A program made the translations under genes and the position numbers. A stretch of 28,886 bases of DNA from IMG/VR virus record IMGVR_UViG_3300020392_000060, positions 1 to 28,886 of that record, one strand, 5' to 3'. The notes below the pieces were generated by a model, which had not been told where the DNA came from, searched no databases, and was given only the letters and a program-made list of their open reading frames with translations. Within the stretch, counting starts at the first letter, position 1. The number at the start of each line of letters is the position of its first letter. Source of the stretch: a virus. Below are positions 1 to 6,724 of this stretch, one piece after another.

Positions 1-77
1 TGTATTTGTTCTCCATGCCTTTTGATCTATCTCATTGTAATAGACATTTTTTTCTTCGTTATAACCCATCATCAAAA
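1..77. repeat. Terminal direct repeat, copy 1 (circular overlap)
   Basis: Bases 1-77 are identical to 28810-28886. The repeat falls inside a coding gene that continues sensibly across the join, so the contig closes into a circle of 28,809 bp. A length of exactly 77 matches a common assembly k-mer, which makes an assembler overlap more likely than a biological terminal repeat. On the minus strand, bases 72 down to 1 encode the N-terminus of the 79-aa protein annotated at 28642-28881. Confidence 0.95.
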
Positions 78-433
78 TACTTTTTTATATAATTACAACA
101 ATCATCATAATTATTTGTCCAATATACCTCCCAATTATTCATTTTAAGCCTTTCTAAGCAATCTTTTTGATTTTTAGTAGGTTTATTATATCCAACCTTT
201 AGTTCTATCGCTAAACCACATTTAAATCGATTTTTAGTAAAACATAAAATATCAGGCACTCCACTAACCCCACCAAGGTGTTTGAATTTGAATCTCTCAA
301 ATGTAGTTCTGCGACCTTCATTGGGTACATGAATGACAAACGCTGAAGGATAATTGTATCTAAAATAGTTCATTACACTATTTTGCAGTTTATCCTCTTG
401 GCTTAAAAAATTCAGATATGGATTGTATGCCAT
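59..433 (-). CDS. VRR-NUC domain nuclease
   Basis: A 124-aa protein that is nearly all one VRR-NUC domain, a PD-(D/E)XK superfamily nuclease often found in phage replication modules and thought to act on branched or flap DNA. Visible family features are an N-terminal E-x-x-LQ helix, a HVPNEG stretch, a GVPDIL segment carrying the metal-binding Asp, an AIELK segment carrying the E-x-K catalytic pair, and a later TKNQ helix. The start is ATG at 433; an upstream TTG at 442 is less likely. The gene overlaps the end of the DnaA-like gene by 44 nt, and its stop overlaps the next gene by about 14 nt across the circular join, so it belongs to a tightly packed early operon. The fold is confident, the exact substrate is not. 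Confidence 0.9.
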   Translation of the reverse strand: MAYNPYLNFLSQEDKLQNSVMNYFRYNYPSAFVIHVPNEGRRTTFERFKFKHLGGVSGVPDILCFTKNRFKCGLAIELKVGYNKPTKNQKDCLERLKMNNWEVYWTNNYDDCCNYIKKYFDDGL

Positions 434-788
434 GATTATCAATAAGTTTTCTTTGATTCTTCACAATCATTTGTATTCTTTTATTAAATACTAACTTTTC
501 AAGTTGCTGGTAATTATCAATCAGAAAATCATCTTGTTTGTATTTTATAAGATTGTCAAATTGATTCAAACCATTGTAAACAGTGGCATGATTTCTCCCA
601 ATAGTTTTACCAATATCGGTAAGGCTAATTCTTGAATCATATTGTTTGCACAATTTATAAAAAATAGATCTTGCAAGTACAAACTTTCTACTTCTGCTTT
701 TAAAAGTAATATCAAATTCAAAGTAATCATCACATACCTTTTTTATGTGATCAATAACTATCTTTTGACTATAAATATATTGTGCCAT
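390..788 (-). CDS. Stand-alone DnaA domain IV-like DNA-binding protein
   Basis: A 132-aa protein resembling only the C-terminal DNA-binding domain (domain IV) of the replication initiator DnaA. The diagnostic helix-turn-helix is at about residues 54-78: SLTDIGKTIGRNHATVYNGL matches the DnaA signature S-x-x-x-IG-x-x-x-GR-x-H-x-TV. There is no AAA+ ATPase region, so it cannot act as a full initiator. It could bind DnaA boxes to recruit, compete with or redirect host DnaA; this role is inferred. ATG at 788 is preferred over the adjacent GTG at 791. It overlaps the exonuclease gene upstream by 20 nt and the VRR-NUC gene downstream by 44 nt. A DnaA-box-like site lies in the replication gene at 28365-28373. 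Confidence 0.85.
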   Translation of the reverse strand: MAQYIYSQKIVIDHIKKVCDDYFEFDITFKSRSRKFVLARSIFYKLCKQYDSRISLTDIGKTIGRNHATVYNGLNQFDNLIKYKQDDFLIDNYQQLEKLVFNKRIQMIVKNQRKLIDNHGIQSISEFFKPRG

Positions 789-1590
789 CACTATCTTGAT
801 TTGATGATTGATAAAGTTTTATTTCTTTTGTCCTAAGATACTCTTTCCATCGATCAAGTGCAATATTGTATTTATCATAACCTGATTGTATTGTGTTCTC
901 AGTTAAACCATAAACCTGTACCGAAAAAGGGTATTTAGTTTCTATGGCAATAAATCTAAAACTCTCAGGAGTTCTACACAAAACATCACAATAAAATAAT
1001 GCTTGAAGATCATAATTTAATCTTTTTATCTGATGGTAAAAAGCATAAGGTGAATTATCGCTGCAGGTTTTTATGTCAGATATAAAGTTTGTGCCAAGAG
1101 TATCTGGTCTGCATCTAACATCAACATCTTTGAATGTGCCATAATGACTGATCTCGTTTTCTCCTTTACAAAGATCTACAGCTATTTCATTATCGTAAAA
1201 GTTTTTACTTATAAGAGAAAAAGCCTCTTTATAGGTAATACCATTAATTAAATCTTGATCACAATACATAATCCTGTTATCTGCATTTATCTTATGTTGC
1301 TCATAAAGTTCTTTATCTGCTTTTTTTCTCATGTCTAATTTTGGCAACAGATAATATTCTTTTGAGAATTGCTCTTGACCTTCGAGTAAAAGAGTATGAA
1401 TCATAGTTCCAAACTCCATTTCTTTGGTCTTTTTAAATTGGTCATCCAAATAGTGAGCAACGCTTTTTTGATATATTTTTTTCAATCCGCTTGCAGAAAT
1501 ACTATCTTTTGAATGGTAATCTTCATTGGTATCTTTTACAGATGTAATTCTACCATATTCTGTTTCTTTACTAAAAGGGTAAGTCATCAT
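769..1590 (-). CDS. RecE/DUF3799-like PD-(D/E)XK exonuclease
   Basis: A 273-aa protein resembling the C-terminal nuclease of E. coli exonuclease VIII (RecE) and the DUF3799 family, which resect double-stranded ends for single-strand annealing. Numbering from Met at 1590, an SASGLKK segment near residue 32 and the FGTMIHTLL helix with His65 open the domain. RPD (Asp163) and SDIKT (Asp172, Lys174) form the metal-binding and D-x-K catalytic core, followed by the Y-x-x-Q-x-x-x-Y helix (NYDLQALFY). The frame is open to 1671, but those extra 27 codons lie inside the SSB gene, so paired ATGs at 1590/1587 are chosen, overlapping the SSB stop by 20 nt. No RecT, Erf or Red-beta annealase is recognisable; the neighbouring SSB may be the partner. 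Confidence 0.85.
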   Translation of the reverse strand: MMTYPFSKETEYGRITSVKDTNEDYHSKDSISASGLKKIYQKSVAHYLDDQFKKTKEMEFGTMIHTLLLEGQEQFSKEYYLLPKLDMRKKADKELYEQHKINADNRIMYCDQDLINGITYKEAFSLISKNFYDNEIAVDLCKGENEISHYGTFKDVDVRCRPDTLGTNFISDIKTCSDNSPYAFYHQIKRLNYDLQALFYCDVLCRTPESFRFIAIETKYPFSVQVYGLTENTIQSGYDKYNIALDRWKEYLRTKEIKLYQSSNQDSDGTIYL

Positions 1591-1966
1591 CTTGTTCTGT
1601 ATTTGTTTGTGTTGATATGTAAGTTGTTTTTTGTTCTTTTTGTATAGGGTTATTCTGTTGAGAATTTTCAAGTTTGGAAACTTTCCATTTGTTTAAATCA
1701 TCTTCTGTTATCCTCCAGCATCTTATGTTTGTAAAATTTCTACCCTTGTAATCCCTGCCTACAATATTAAAATGGAATATATATATCTCTCCAACTTTAA
1801 TATTTTCTAAAAGATCTGTTTTATCATTTAGAAATTCAATATCCCAAGGATTATGTTCCCATTTAACATTATCGTTTATCTCTTGAATTGTAACCTTAGT
1901 AACTTTTCCGTTGTTACCAAAGTTTTGTTGATCGTGTATTTTTAAAACTTTTGCTCTGATTTCCAT
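1571..1966 (-). CDS. DUF3127-type single-stranded DNA-binding protein
   Basis: A 131-aa protein with a single OB-fold-like region (about residues 1-95) followed by a polar linker and the acidic tip QDDDLPF. The pattern MEIRAKVLKI, then FHFNIVGRDYKGRNFTNIRCW, closely follows the DUF3127 family, a Bacteroidota SSB-like group. The DDLPF end is the classic SSB C-terminal peptide that recruits SSB-interacting replication and repair proteins. The gene sits directly upstream of the RecE-like nuclease and overlaps it, suggesting a joint end-processing or recombination role. Start is ATG at 1966, 2 nt after the preceding gene. DUF3127 membership is one of the better host-lineage indicators in this window. 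Confidence 0.88.
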   Translation of the reverse strand: MEIRAKVLKIHDQQNFGNNGKVTKVTIQEINDNVKWEHNPWDIEFLNDKTDLLENIKVGEIYIFHFNIVGRDYKGRNFTNIRCWRITEDDLNKWKVSKLENSQQNNPIQKEQKTTYISTQTNTEQDDDLPF

Positions 1967-1968
1967 AA

Positions 1969-2154
1969 TTATTGATTTTTGTTTTTAATTAATTTTACTA
2001 AAAATTCATGATATCCAATTATCACTTCTTTTTTCTTTTCTTTTGATAATTCTTTGAAGGGTATTGCACCGCATACAATCAAATCGGTAACCCTGTTAAG
2101 ACAACTCTGTCTTATGATATAATCTTGCTTTTGTTCATCTGGTATAAATGCCAT
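1969..2154 (-). CDS. Small hypothetical early protein (61 aa)
   Basis: I do not recognise this protein. It is 61 aa, helical and charged, with no signal peptide or membrane segment. Two cysteines (in QSCLN and IVCGAI) are not arranged as a metal site. The C-terminus is Lys-rich (ELSKEKKKEV, then LIKNKNQ). It lies 2 nt from SSB downstream and 1 nt from the preceding small gene, so it is probably co-transcribed and translationally coupled with the early operon. Its tight spacing supports it as a real gene. Confidence 0.65.
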   Translation of the reverse strand: MAFIPDEQKQDYIIRQSCLNRVTDLIVCGAIPFKELSKEKKKEVIIGYHEFLVKLIKNKNQ

Positions 2155-2155
2155 T

Positions 2156-2335
2156 TTAATTTATTTTGATGTTTATTGTTTGTAATAATTTTATTTCTCC
2201 AACTGTAAACAAATCAGGGTTATTGATTTTTTTCCTAAGTGTTTGTGGGGAGAGATCCAATAACTTTTCTATATCATAGAAATGTAATCGGTGAACATTA
2301 ATCTTTTTTTTAAATTCTAATATTTTATTTTCCAT
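2156..2335 (-). CDS. Small putative helix-turn-helix early protein (59 aa)
   Basis: A 59-aa protein from the ATG at 2335; the frame is open to 2374 but the extra codons overlap the preceding gene. Residues about 18-50 (HRLHFYDIEKLLDLSPQTLR, then KKI) look like a small helix-turn-helix in which LSPQTLRKK would be the recognition helix, reminiscent of phage-type DNA-binding proteins. No family is recognised with confidence. It overlaps the previous gene by 11 nt. A role as an early transcriptional regulator is possible but inferred only from the motif shape. Confidence 0.6.
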   Translation of the reverse strand: MENKILEFKKKINVHRLHFYDIEKLLDLSPQTLRKKINNPDLFTVGEIKLLQTINIKIN

Positions 2336-2525
2336 ACTTTTTTCTTTTATGTAATCGATTAATAATTGAATCAATCGTTATACCGCTAATTCCGTAGGGT
2401 ATTGTTAAAAACTTACCAACGAAACATTCAAACCATTCAAATGTTGATACAGTTGATTTTTTTTTCTCAATCTTATAACCTTTGTACTCCAAAGTGTACA
2501 AGGTTTCGATGTTTTGATTTTTCAT
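2325..2525 (-). CDS. Small hypothetical early protein (66 aa)
   Basis: A 66-aa basic protein, not recognised, with aromatic-rich beta-like segments (TLEYKGYKIEKKKS, FEWFECFVGKFL) and a Lys/Arg C-terminus. ATG at 2525 is preferred because it lies just downstream of an intrinsic terminator. An alternative ATG at 2549 would add 8 residues, but that codon sits inside the terminator hairpin, so using it would place initiation under control of that structure. The stop overlaps the next gene's start by 11 nt. Confidence 0.6.
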   Translation of the reverse strand: MKNQNIETLYTLEYKGYKIEKKKSTVSTFEWFECFVGKFLTIPYGISGITIDSIINRLHKRKKYGK

Positions 2526-2537
2526 ATTATTGTATAT

Positions 2538-2558
2538 AAAAAGGGACATTTTTGCCCC
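2538..2558 (-). terminator. Intrinsic terminator inside the early region
   Basis: On the minus strand GGGGCA, AAAA, TGTCCC, TTTTT forms a 6-bp stem (one G-U pair) with an AAAA tetraloop and a five-T tract, starting 10 nt after the stop of the 67-aa gene at 2568-2771. It lies between the first two small genes behind the early promoter and the rest of the early operon. It would therefore act as a full terminator, or as an attenuator that meters expression of the replication genes. Confidence 0.75.
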
Positions 2559-2567
2559 CTGTTGTTT

Positions 2568-2771
2568 TTAGATGTTTTTGAAAGTTATACCACTTGATGC
2601 TTTTATACCTCTGTCGTAAACTCTACTTATGGTATAGTAAGCAGTTTTGTAGTCTACTGTTTTTGACCTTTCCTTAGCTTTACGTTTAGCATCTTGAAGG
2701 TTTTGGGCATTAAATGTATCCACTATAGTAACACCATCCGAATAATAAACATTGTAAATAAAATCTTTCAT
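2568..2771 (-). CDS. Small hypothetical early protein (67 aa)
   Basis: A 67-aa protein of unknown function: an aromatic beta-like N-terminus (MKDFIYNVYYSDGVTIVDTF), a basic helix (NLQDAKRKAKERSK), then another Tyr-rich strand. The layout resembles small phage proteins of the 'Tyr-rich strand plus basic helix' type, but no named family is certain. It is the second gene behind the early promoter and the last before the terminator at 2538-2558. Its start context (AACAAGATT-ATG-AA) almost duplicates that of the gene upstream, suggesting matched, strong translation of the two. First-expressed phage genes are often host-takeover or anti-defence factors; that role is only a guess here. Confidence 0.65.
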   Translation of the reverse strand: MKDFIYNVYYSDGVTIVDTFNAQNLQDAKRKAKERSKTVDYKTAYYTISRVYDRGIKASSGITFKNI

Positions 2772-2788
2772 AATCTTGTTATTAATTA
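2769..2788 (-). repeat. Duplicated early gene leader, copy B
   Basis: The minus-strand leader ending in AACAAGATT-ATG upstream of the 67-aa gene matches the leader at 2983-3002 in 19 of 20 positions. It includes the start codon and may be a conserved translation-initiation element. Confidence 0.7.
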
Positions 2789-2985
2789 TTTTGTGAATAA
2801 TCTTTTAATTGCTTGAATGTATCAAACTGAACTGCCCAATTGTTTTCATTACTACATTCTTCTGGATTAATGCAGTCAAAAGCCTGCCAACCTCCGTTTA
2901 CTGTAGCAGAGCCACCTCTTGCTATCCAAGTTCCTTCAGAATCTTTTACTCTGTAAACTCCTTCTCTTATTCTTGTAACCTTCAT
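2782..2985 (-). CDS. Small hypothetical early protein (67 aa), first gene after the early promoter
   Basis: A 67-aa protein from ATG at 2985. The frame extends to 3021 but those codons are the AT-rich leader and promoter. It is acidic and Trp-rich, with a possible short beta-sheet repeat (VYRVKDSEGTWIARGGSATV, then NGGWQAFDC). Cys and Asn are frequent in the middle (DCINPEECSNENNW), and the end is FDTFKQLKDYSQNN. No known family is recognised. It is 10 nt upstream of the next small gene and shares its leader. As the promoter-proximal gene it is probably the most strongly expressed early product. Confidence 0.68.
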   Translation of the reverse strand: MKVTRIREGVYRVKDSEGTWIARGGSATVNGGWQAFDCINPEECSNENNWAVQFDTFKQLKDYSQNN

Positions 2986-3002
2986 AATCTTGTTTTTAAT
3001 TA
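2983..3002 (-). repeat. Duplicated early gene leader, copy A
   Basis: Counterpart of 2769-2788, upstream of the promoter-proximal early gene. It consists of an A-rich stretch followed by ACAAGATT and the ATG. No Shine-Dalgarno sequence is present; an A-rich leader is typical of Bacteroidota translation starts. Confidence 0.7.
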
Positions 3003-3007
3003 TGATG

Positions 3008-3039
3008 TAAATATACACCACTAAAACATAAAAAGCAAA
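3008..3039 (-). promoter_or_regulatory. Candidate early promoter (Bacteroidota-type)
   Basis: On the minus strand TTTG (3039-3036) is followed after 20 nt by TATATTTA (3015-3008), matching 7 of 8 positions including the wildcards of the Bacteroidota -33 TTTG / -7 TAnnTTTG consensus with normal spacing. It lies in the about 107-nt non-coding stretch between the last late gene and the first early gene, and 23 nt upstream of the ATG at 2985. This is the only box in the window that also has a correctly spaced -33 element. Confidence 0.6.
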
Positions 3040-3092
3040 TTATTTTACTTTTTTTTTTAATTTTTTTTATTTTTTATTGTAAAAAAGTTGTG

Positions 3093-4496
3093 TTATTCAA
3101 ACTTGATGATGTAGTCTGCGGATACATTATCATCTTGGTTTGGCAGGTGAAATTCTATATCGTAGCGATTAGATTTTACATTGTAAGTTAATTTATCAAT
3201 CATGCCACTTACTGGCTCTTGTTCATTTATAAAATTAACCCATATACGGTTATGAAATGATACAGGTATAGGTTGGGGGTTAGCATTATAGAAAGTGCCT
3301 CTAAACCTCTCTAAAAAGGCTCTAAAGTCATTTAAAATCTCTTGACCTACAATATTCTCAAGAGCAACGATTGAATTAGGCAATCTTCTTTGAACAAGTG
3401 ATTCTAATATTCTATGATCAGAAAAAGATCTTTTATGTACGTTTGTTAAAATACTTTCTATTTTTTTTACACCTGTATGAACTGAATTTCCATTATTTCT
3501 TGTAATTGTTGTTTGAGTTGGTTTTGTTCTTGGAATAGATTTTATTGAAACATTGTCAACGAGCAGACCTTGATAATTATCTGTAAAATTACTTGCACCA
3601 CTTGGAGATGTTAAAATAGGCTGTGAAACACCAATATTAATTCCAACTGTTTGTGATGTGTAATTTGTAGTGTTATCACCTGATGCAGATCCAACTCTGT
3701 ATGGAGGCATATCAATTGTCAAAGTTTGCCATTGATTGTACTGATTTACTTTGATATAATTATTTTCAGGATAAAACGAACCTCTGTAGGCATTAACTTT
3801 CCACTCACCATCTTCATCATCCCACTCAACCATGCCTATATCTGATGTATTATATACCCAAGCAAGAGATATTTGAATAACAAATTCAGCCTCCATGATG
3901 TTCTTATCATCCGTTAGACTTGTTATAAAATAATCAAAACTTACTCTTGTCGCTGCTTTTTGTGGTATCTGTTGTAAAGAATTTATGTTTGTGGTTGATT
4001 CTTGTGTTATTTGAAATGCACTATTAAACATAGCACCACCACTTGTGTTTATAACTGAAACAGATCGAGATGTCAAAAAGCCTAATGTTCTTAACATTTT
4101 ATTTTTAGAAAGCGGATGTACATCAAGACCAGTTGTTACCCCAAACTCTACAACCTTTACAGTATTGTTTGAATCTTCCTCTCCGCTTGAATCATTTAAA
4201 CCAACATTCCATTTATAACATTTGTTTGTATTTGTTCTACTATACATAAAATGGGTGTTTGGATGATTGTCAGCACCACTATCTCTTTTTGTGACATAAT
4301 GAACCTCTTTCAGCGGTCTTTCATATTCTACAGTTAAATTCTTATTAAGTGGAATCAGTACATTTGGCACTGTAAGTAATACATTTTCCTCATCATTAGA
4401 AATGTGATTCCCATCCTTATCATATCTCTTGAAAAGAATTCTTTCCTCTCCAGATGCTTTAAGCAAATTAAGTTGTTGTTCTCTTATTGTACTCAT
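3093..4496 (-). CDS. Putative tail-tip or adhesin protein, distal end of late operon
   Basis: A 467-aa protein placed directly after the large tail-tip protein (start and stop meet at 4496). The N-terminal ~120 residues are of unknown fold. Residues about 125-330 have the look of a jelly-roll carbohydrate-binding-type domain: alternating strands such as TRVSFDYFITSL and WQTLTIDMPPY, closing with GLLVDNVSIKSI, a typical last strand of CBM-like domains. The C-terminal ~130 residues (LPNSIVALENIVGQEILNDF through MIDKLTYNVKSNRYDIEFHL) resemble a baseplate or tail-tip attachment region. By position and composition it is probably part of the tail tip, perhaps contacting surface glycans. No catalytic motif is visible. 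The exact family is not recognised. Confidence 0.6.
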   Translation of the reverse strand: MSTIREQQLNLLKASGEERILFKRYDKDGNHISNDEENVLLTVPNVLIPLNKNLTVEYERPLKEVHYVTKRDSGADNHPNTHFMYSRTNTNKCYKWNVGLNDSSGEEDSNNTVKVVEFGVTTGLDVHPLSKNKMLRTLGFLTSRSVSVINTSGGAMFNSAFQITQESTTNINSLQQIPQKAATRVSFDYFITSLTDDKNIMEAEFVIQISLAWVYNTSDIGMVEWDDEDGEWKVNAYRGSFYPENNYIKVNQYNQWQTLTIDMPPYRVGSASGDNTTNYTSQTVGINIGVSQPILTSPSGASNFTDNYQGLLVDNVSIKSIPRTKPTQTTITRNNGNSVHTGVKKIESILTNVHKRSFSDHRILESLVQRRLPNSIVALENIVGQEILNDFRAFLERFRGTFYNANPQPIPVSFHNRIWVNFINEQEPVSGMIDKLTYNVKSNRYDIEFHLPNQDDNVSADYIIKFE

Positions 4497-6724
4497 TATC
4501 CTGTTCCTCTTATTTCATTATCATCACTTGGATAAATAAATCTGTTACCAAATCTGCTCTCGGCATATCTAAATAATTTTTTCTCAACTACCTTACCACT
4601 TGCAAGTCTAATTGTATAAACTGGTGTTATTGCGTCTATTCTATTAAGTGATGATAACATATCATTTAACTCTCTTAAATATAGGTTTGATGTATAGCTT
4701 ACATTTAAACTGCCATTTATATTTAAAGCTGTTGATCCCTCTCCGCCTAAAGGGATTATTTGTTTCATTGTAGGGAATCCTTCAGCAGCCACAATTTTAG
4801 CAGCTAAAAGATCTTGATGAGGAACATTTAGTCTTGATGAGCTTGTAACATTCAATGCAGTGATCATTCTAAAACTATAAAATCCATCTGGGGGAGTAAA
4901 TACACAATTATTAACTTGTGTAAGTCTTGGTTGTGGATTGTTTGACCCTGTCAATGCAAAATTTGGGAACTGTCTATGTCCAAAAGGAAAATCACTCGAT
5001 GAAGGTGTATAACTATGTGCAGTGTCTACTGTATTTGAATCTACCTTATAGAAAAAACCATCGCTTGGTGTTGATTGATCTTTTATAAAATACATAGATA
5101 AAAATGATCCAACAGGTAAATATTCATAAGTATCAGAGAAACTGCCATCTCTAATACCACAACCAAAACCAAATTGTACTTTATTGTAATATCTTAATAC
5201 ACTAAAATTATCTCTTGAAGTAGATGCATTTGAAAAGGTTAAATCTGATCTGTGACCATTTGGCACTAATCCTGTTGTATTTATACTTGTACTTTTAAGT
5301 ACAGAATCCATTGCCACCTTACCAACTGCAGATTTTGTAATATCATTTCCATTTACTAAATCGTTTAATGTTTGTAAAGATGTATTTGGATCATAGTAAA
5401 CATTAATTCCTCCTGCAAATCCAGTTGTAAATGGAACAAGTAATGGTTTTCCAGCTTGTAGATCTGCCGAGTTAAAACTTGGTTGCTTTTTAATTATTAC
5501 TGGAATGCTTTCCGTTGTAGATGATCCATCTGATGCTGTTACCTCAACATCAATAACATCTTCTTCTTCATCTTCTGTTATTGTTGGGGGTGAATACAAA
5601 ATCTCTGGAATTTCAGAACTTGGGTTTGCAATTGATGTGCTGCCTCTTGGTGTTGCTGATATTGCCACATCTGTTGCTGAATTATCTGGATTTAAAACTT
5701 GTGTTGGTATAAGCAGGTTATCTCCTTCCATTACCATAACAGATTTTGGCACAAGTATTAGTGGAATAGAAGATAAAATTGTTGGATTGATAAGACCTTG
5801 AGTAAATATCCTCTCATCAATCAGATTCGAATTTGATATAATATACCACCTACCTTGTGATTGAAATATTCTTGAGTTAAATGATTTTAATATCAATGAT
5901 AATAATTCTTTAGCATTAAAATTTGCAAATGAATCTGTCAAAAACCCATATTCATAAAATTCTATGTTGTGGAATATTGTTTGGTTATCTAAAAAATTAG
6001 ATCCACTTGTTCTAATATTATTAGCAATATAAATATTGAAATCAAGACCTGTAAGTTCTAATATTTTACGGATGTAATAGAATAAGCTATCAAAGTTACT
6101 TTGTGATGACATACTTATTTCATTACTTGAATCAAGTGTTATGGCACTATCAGGTGCAGTATATCCTTCTAACAGTCCAAGCTGATCACTTGCTACAATT
6201 TGTATAGGATATGGCTCTGTCATAATTAGCTGCTTAGACTGATCTACAACTAAAAAACCTTCCCAGTAAAATTCAAATCCTGTACCAAGAGGATCATCCC
6301 ATGTTATGTTTTTTGATTGAAACTCGGTTTCCTCTGTATCCCATTGTGGTGATCCACTAACATCACCTGTTGATATTTGTACTTTATATTCTCTTTCATC
6401 TGATTTATAAAAATCATCATAAAGTGTTGATATTGTCGCACCTCCTTGTGTAGACCAAACCTCATCTGTCAGTTCCCAATTTTTATCTACAAGTTCCCAA
6501 AACTCCCCACCACTATCACCAACAACCATTAAGTTAAGAGTACAAGTAGATCCAATTATAGGATTATAAAAATCATCTTTATTGTGCCATCTAATTACAA
6601 CTGGCTCATCTGTACCAATTAATGGGTATTTTACACCTGTATAATTTTTCTGAGATATTTGCAAAAGTCTTGGATTACCTTGGAGATCGGCAAATTCAAG
6701 TCTAAATTTTTCACCATAACTCAT
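4496..6724 (-). CDS. Large tail-tip/baseplate hub-like protein with an Ig-like insertion
   Basis: A 742-aa protein immediately after the tape measure (4-nt overlap), the usual position of the distal tail or hub proteins. The N-terminal ~300 residues include WEGFLVVDQSKQLIMTEPYP followed by an ASDQLGLLEGY segment, a pattern I associate with Bacteroidota phage tail proteins of the Dit/Tal region. Residues about 320-413 form an apparent Ig- or cadherin-like insertion: a proline/aspartate-rich linker, EDEEEDVIDVEVTASDG and a closing SIPVIIKK strand. The remaining ~330 residues are Ser/Asn-rich and beta-like (repeated SRLNV, NGSLNVSYTSNLYL), ending in a conserved-looking VYTIRLASGKVVEKKLFRY strand pair. 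The role in cell contact or tail-tip assembly is inferred from position. Confidence 0.72.
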   Translation of the reverse strand: MSYGEKFRLEFADLQGNPRLLQISQKNYTGVKYPLIGTDEPVVIRWHNKDDFYNPIIGSTCTLNLMVVGDSGGEFWELVDKNWELTDEVWSTQGGATISTLYDDFYKSDEREYKVQISTGDVSGSPQWDTEETEFQSKNITWDDPLGTGFEFYWEGFLVVDQSKQLIMTEPYPIQIVASDQLGLLEGYTAPDSAITLDSSNEISMSSQSNFDSLFYYIRKILELTGLDFNIYIANNIRTSGSNFLDNQTIFHNIEFYEYGFLTDSFANFNAKELLSLILKSFNSRIFQSQGRWYIISNSNLIDERIFTQGLINPTILSSIPLILVPKSVMVMEGDNLLIPTQVLNPDNSATDVAISATPRGSTSIANPSSEIPEILYSPPTITEDEEEDVIDVEVTASDGSSTTESIPVIIKKQPSFNSADLQAGKPLLVPFTTGFAGGINVYYDPNTSLQTLNDLVNGNDITKSAVGKVAMDSVLKSTSINTTGLVPNGHRSDLTFSNASTSRDNFSVLRYYNKVQFGFGCGIRDGSFSDTYEYLPVGSFLSMYFIKDQSTPSDGFFYKVDSNTVDTAHSYTPSSSDFPFGHRQFPNFALTGSNNPQPRLTQVNNCVFTPPDGFYSFRMITALNVTSSSRLNVPHQDLLAAKIVAAEGFPTMKQIIPLGGEGSTALNINGSLNVSYTSNLYLRELNDMLSSLNRIDAITPVYTIRLASGKVVEKKLFRYAESRFGNRFIYPSDDNEIRGTG

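Noticed and set aside
1-77. The terminal repeat as a T7-like biological direct terminal repeat
   Set aside because: It is exactly 77 bp, a common assembly k-mer, and lies within a gene; T7-type repeats are usually longer. Read depth would be needed to support a biological repeat.
3040-3085. A/T homopolymer run as a late terminator
   Set aside because: No hairpin with a usable stem was found next to the poly-A/T stretches; the end of the late transcript could not be assigned.
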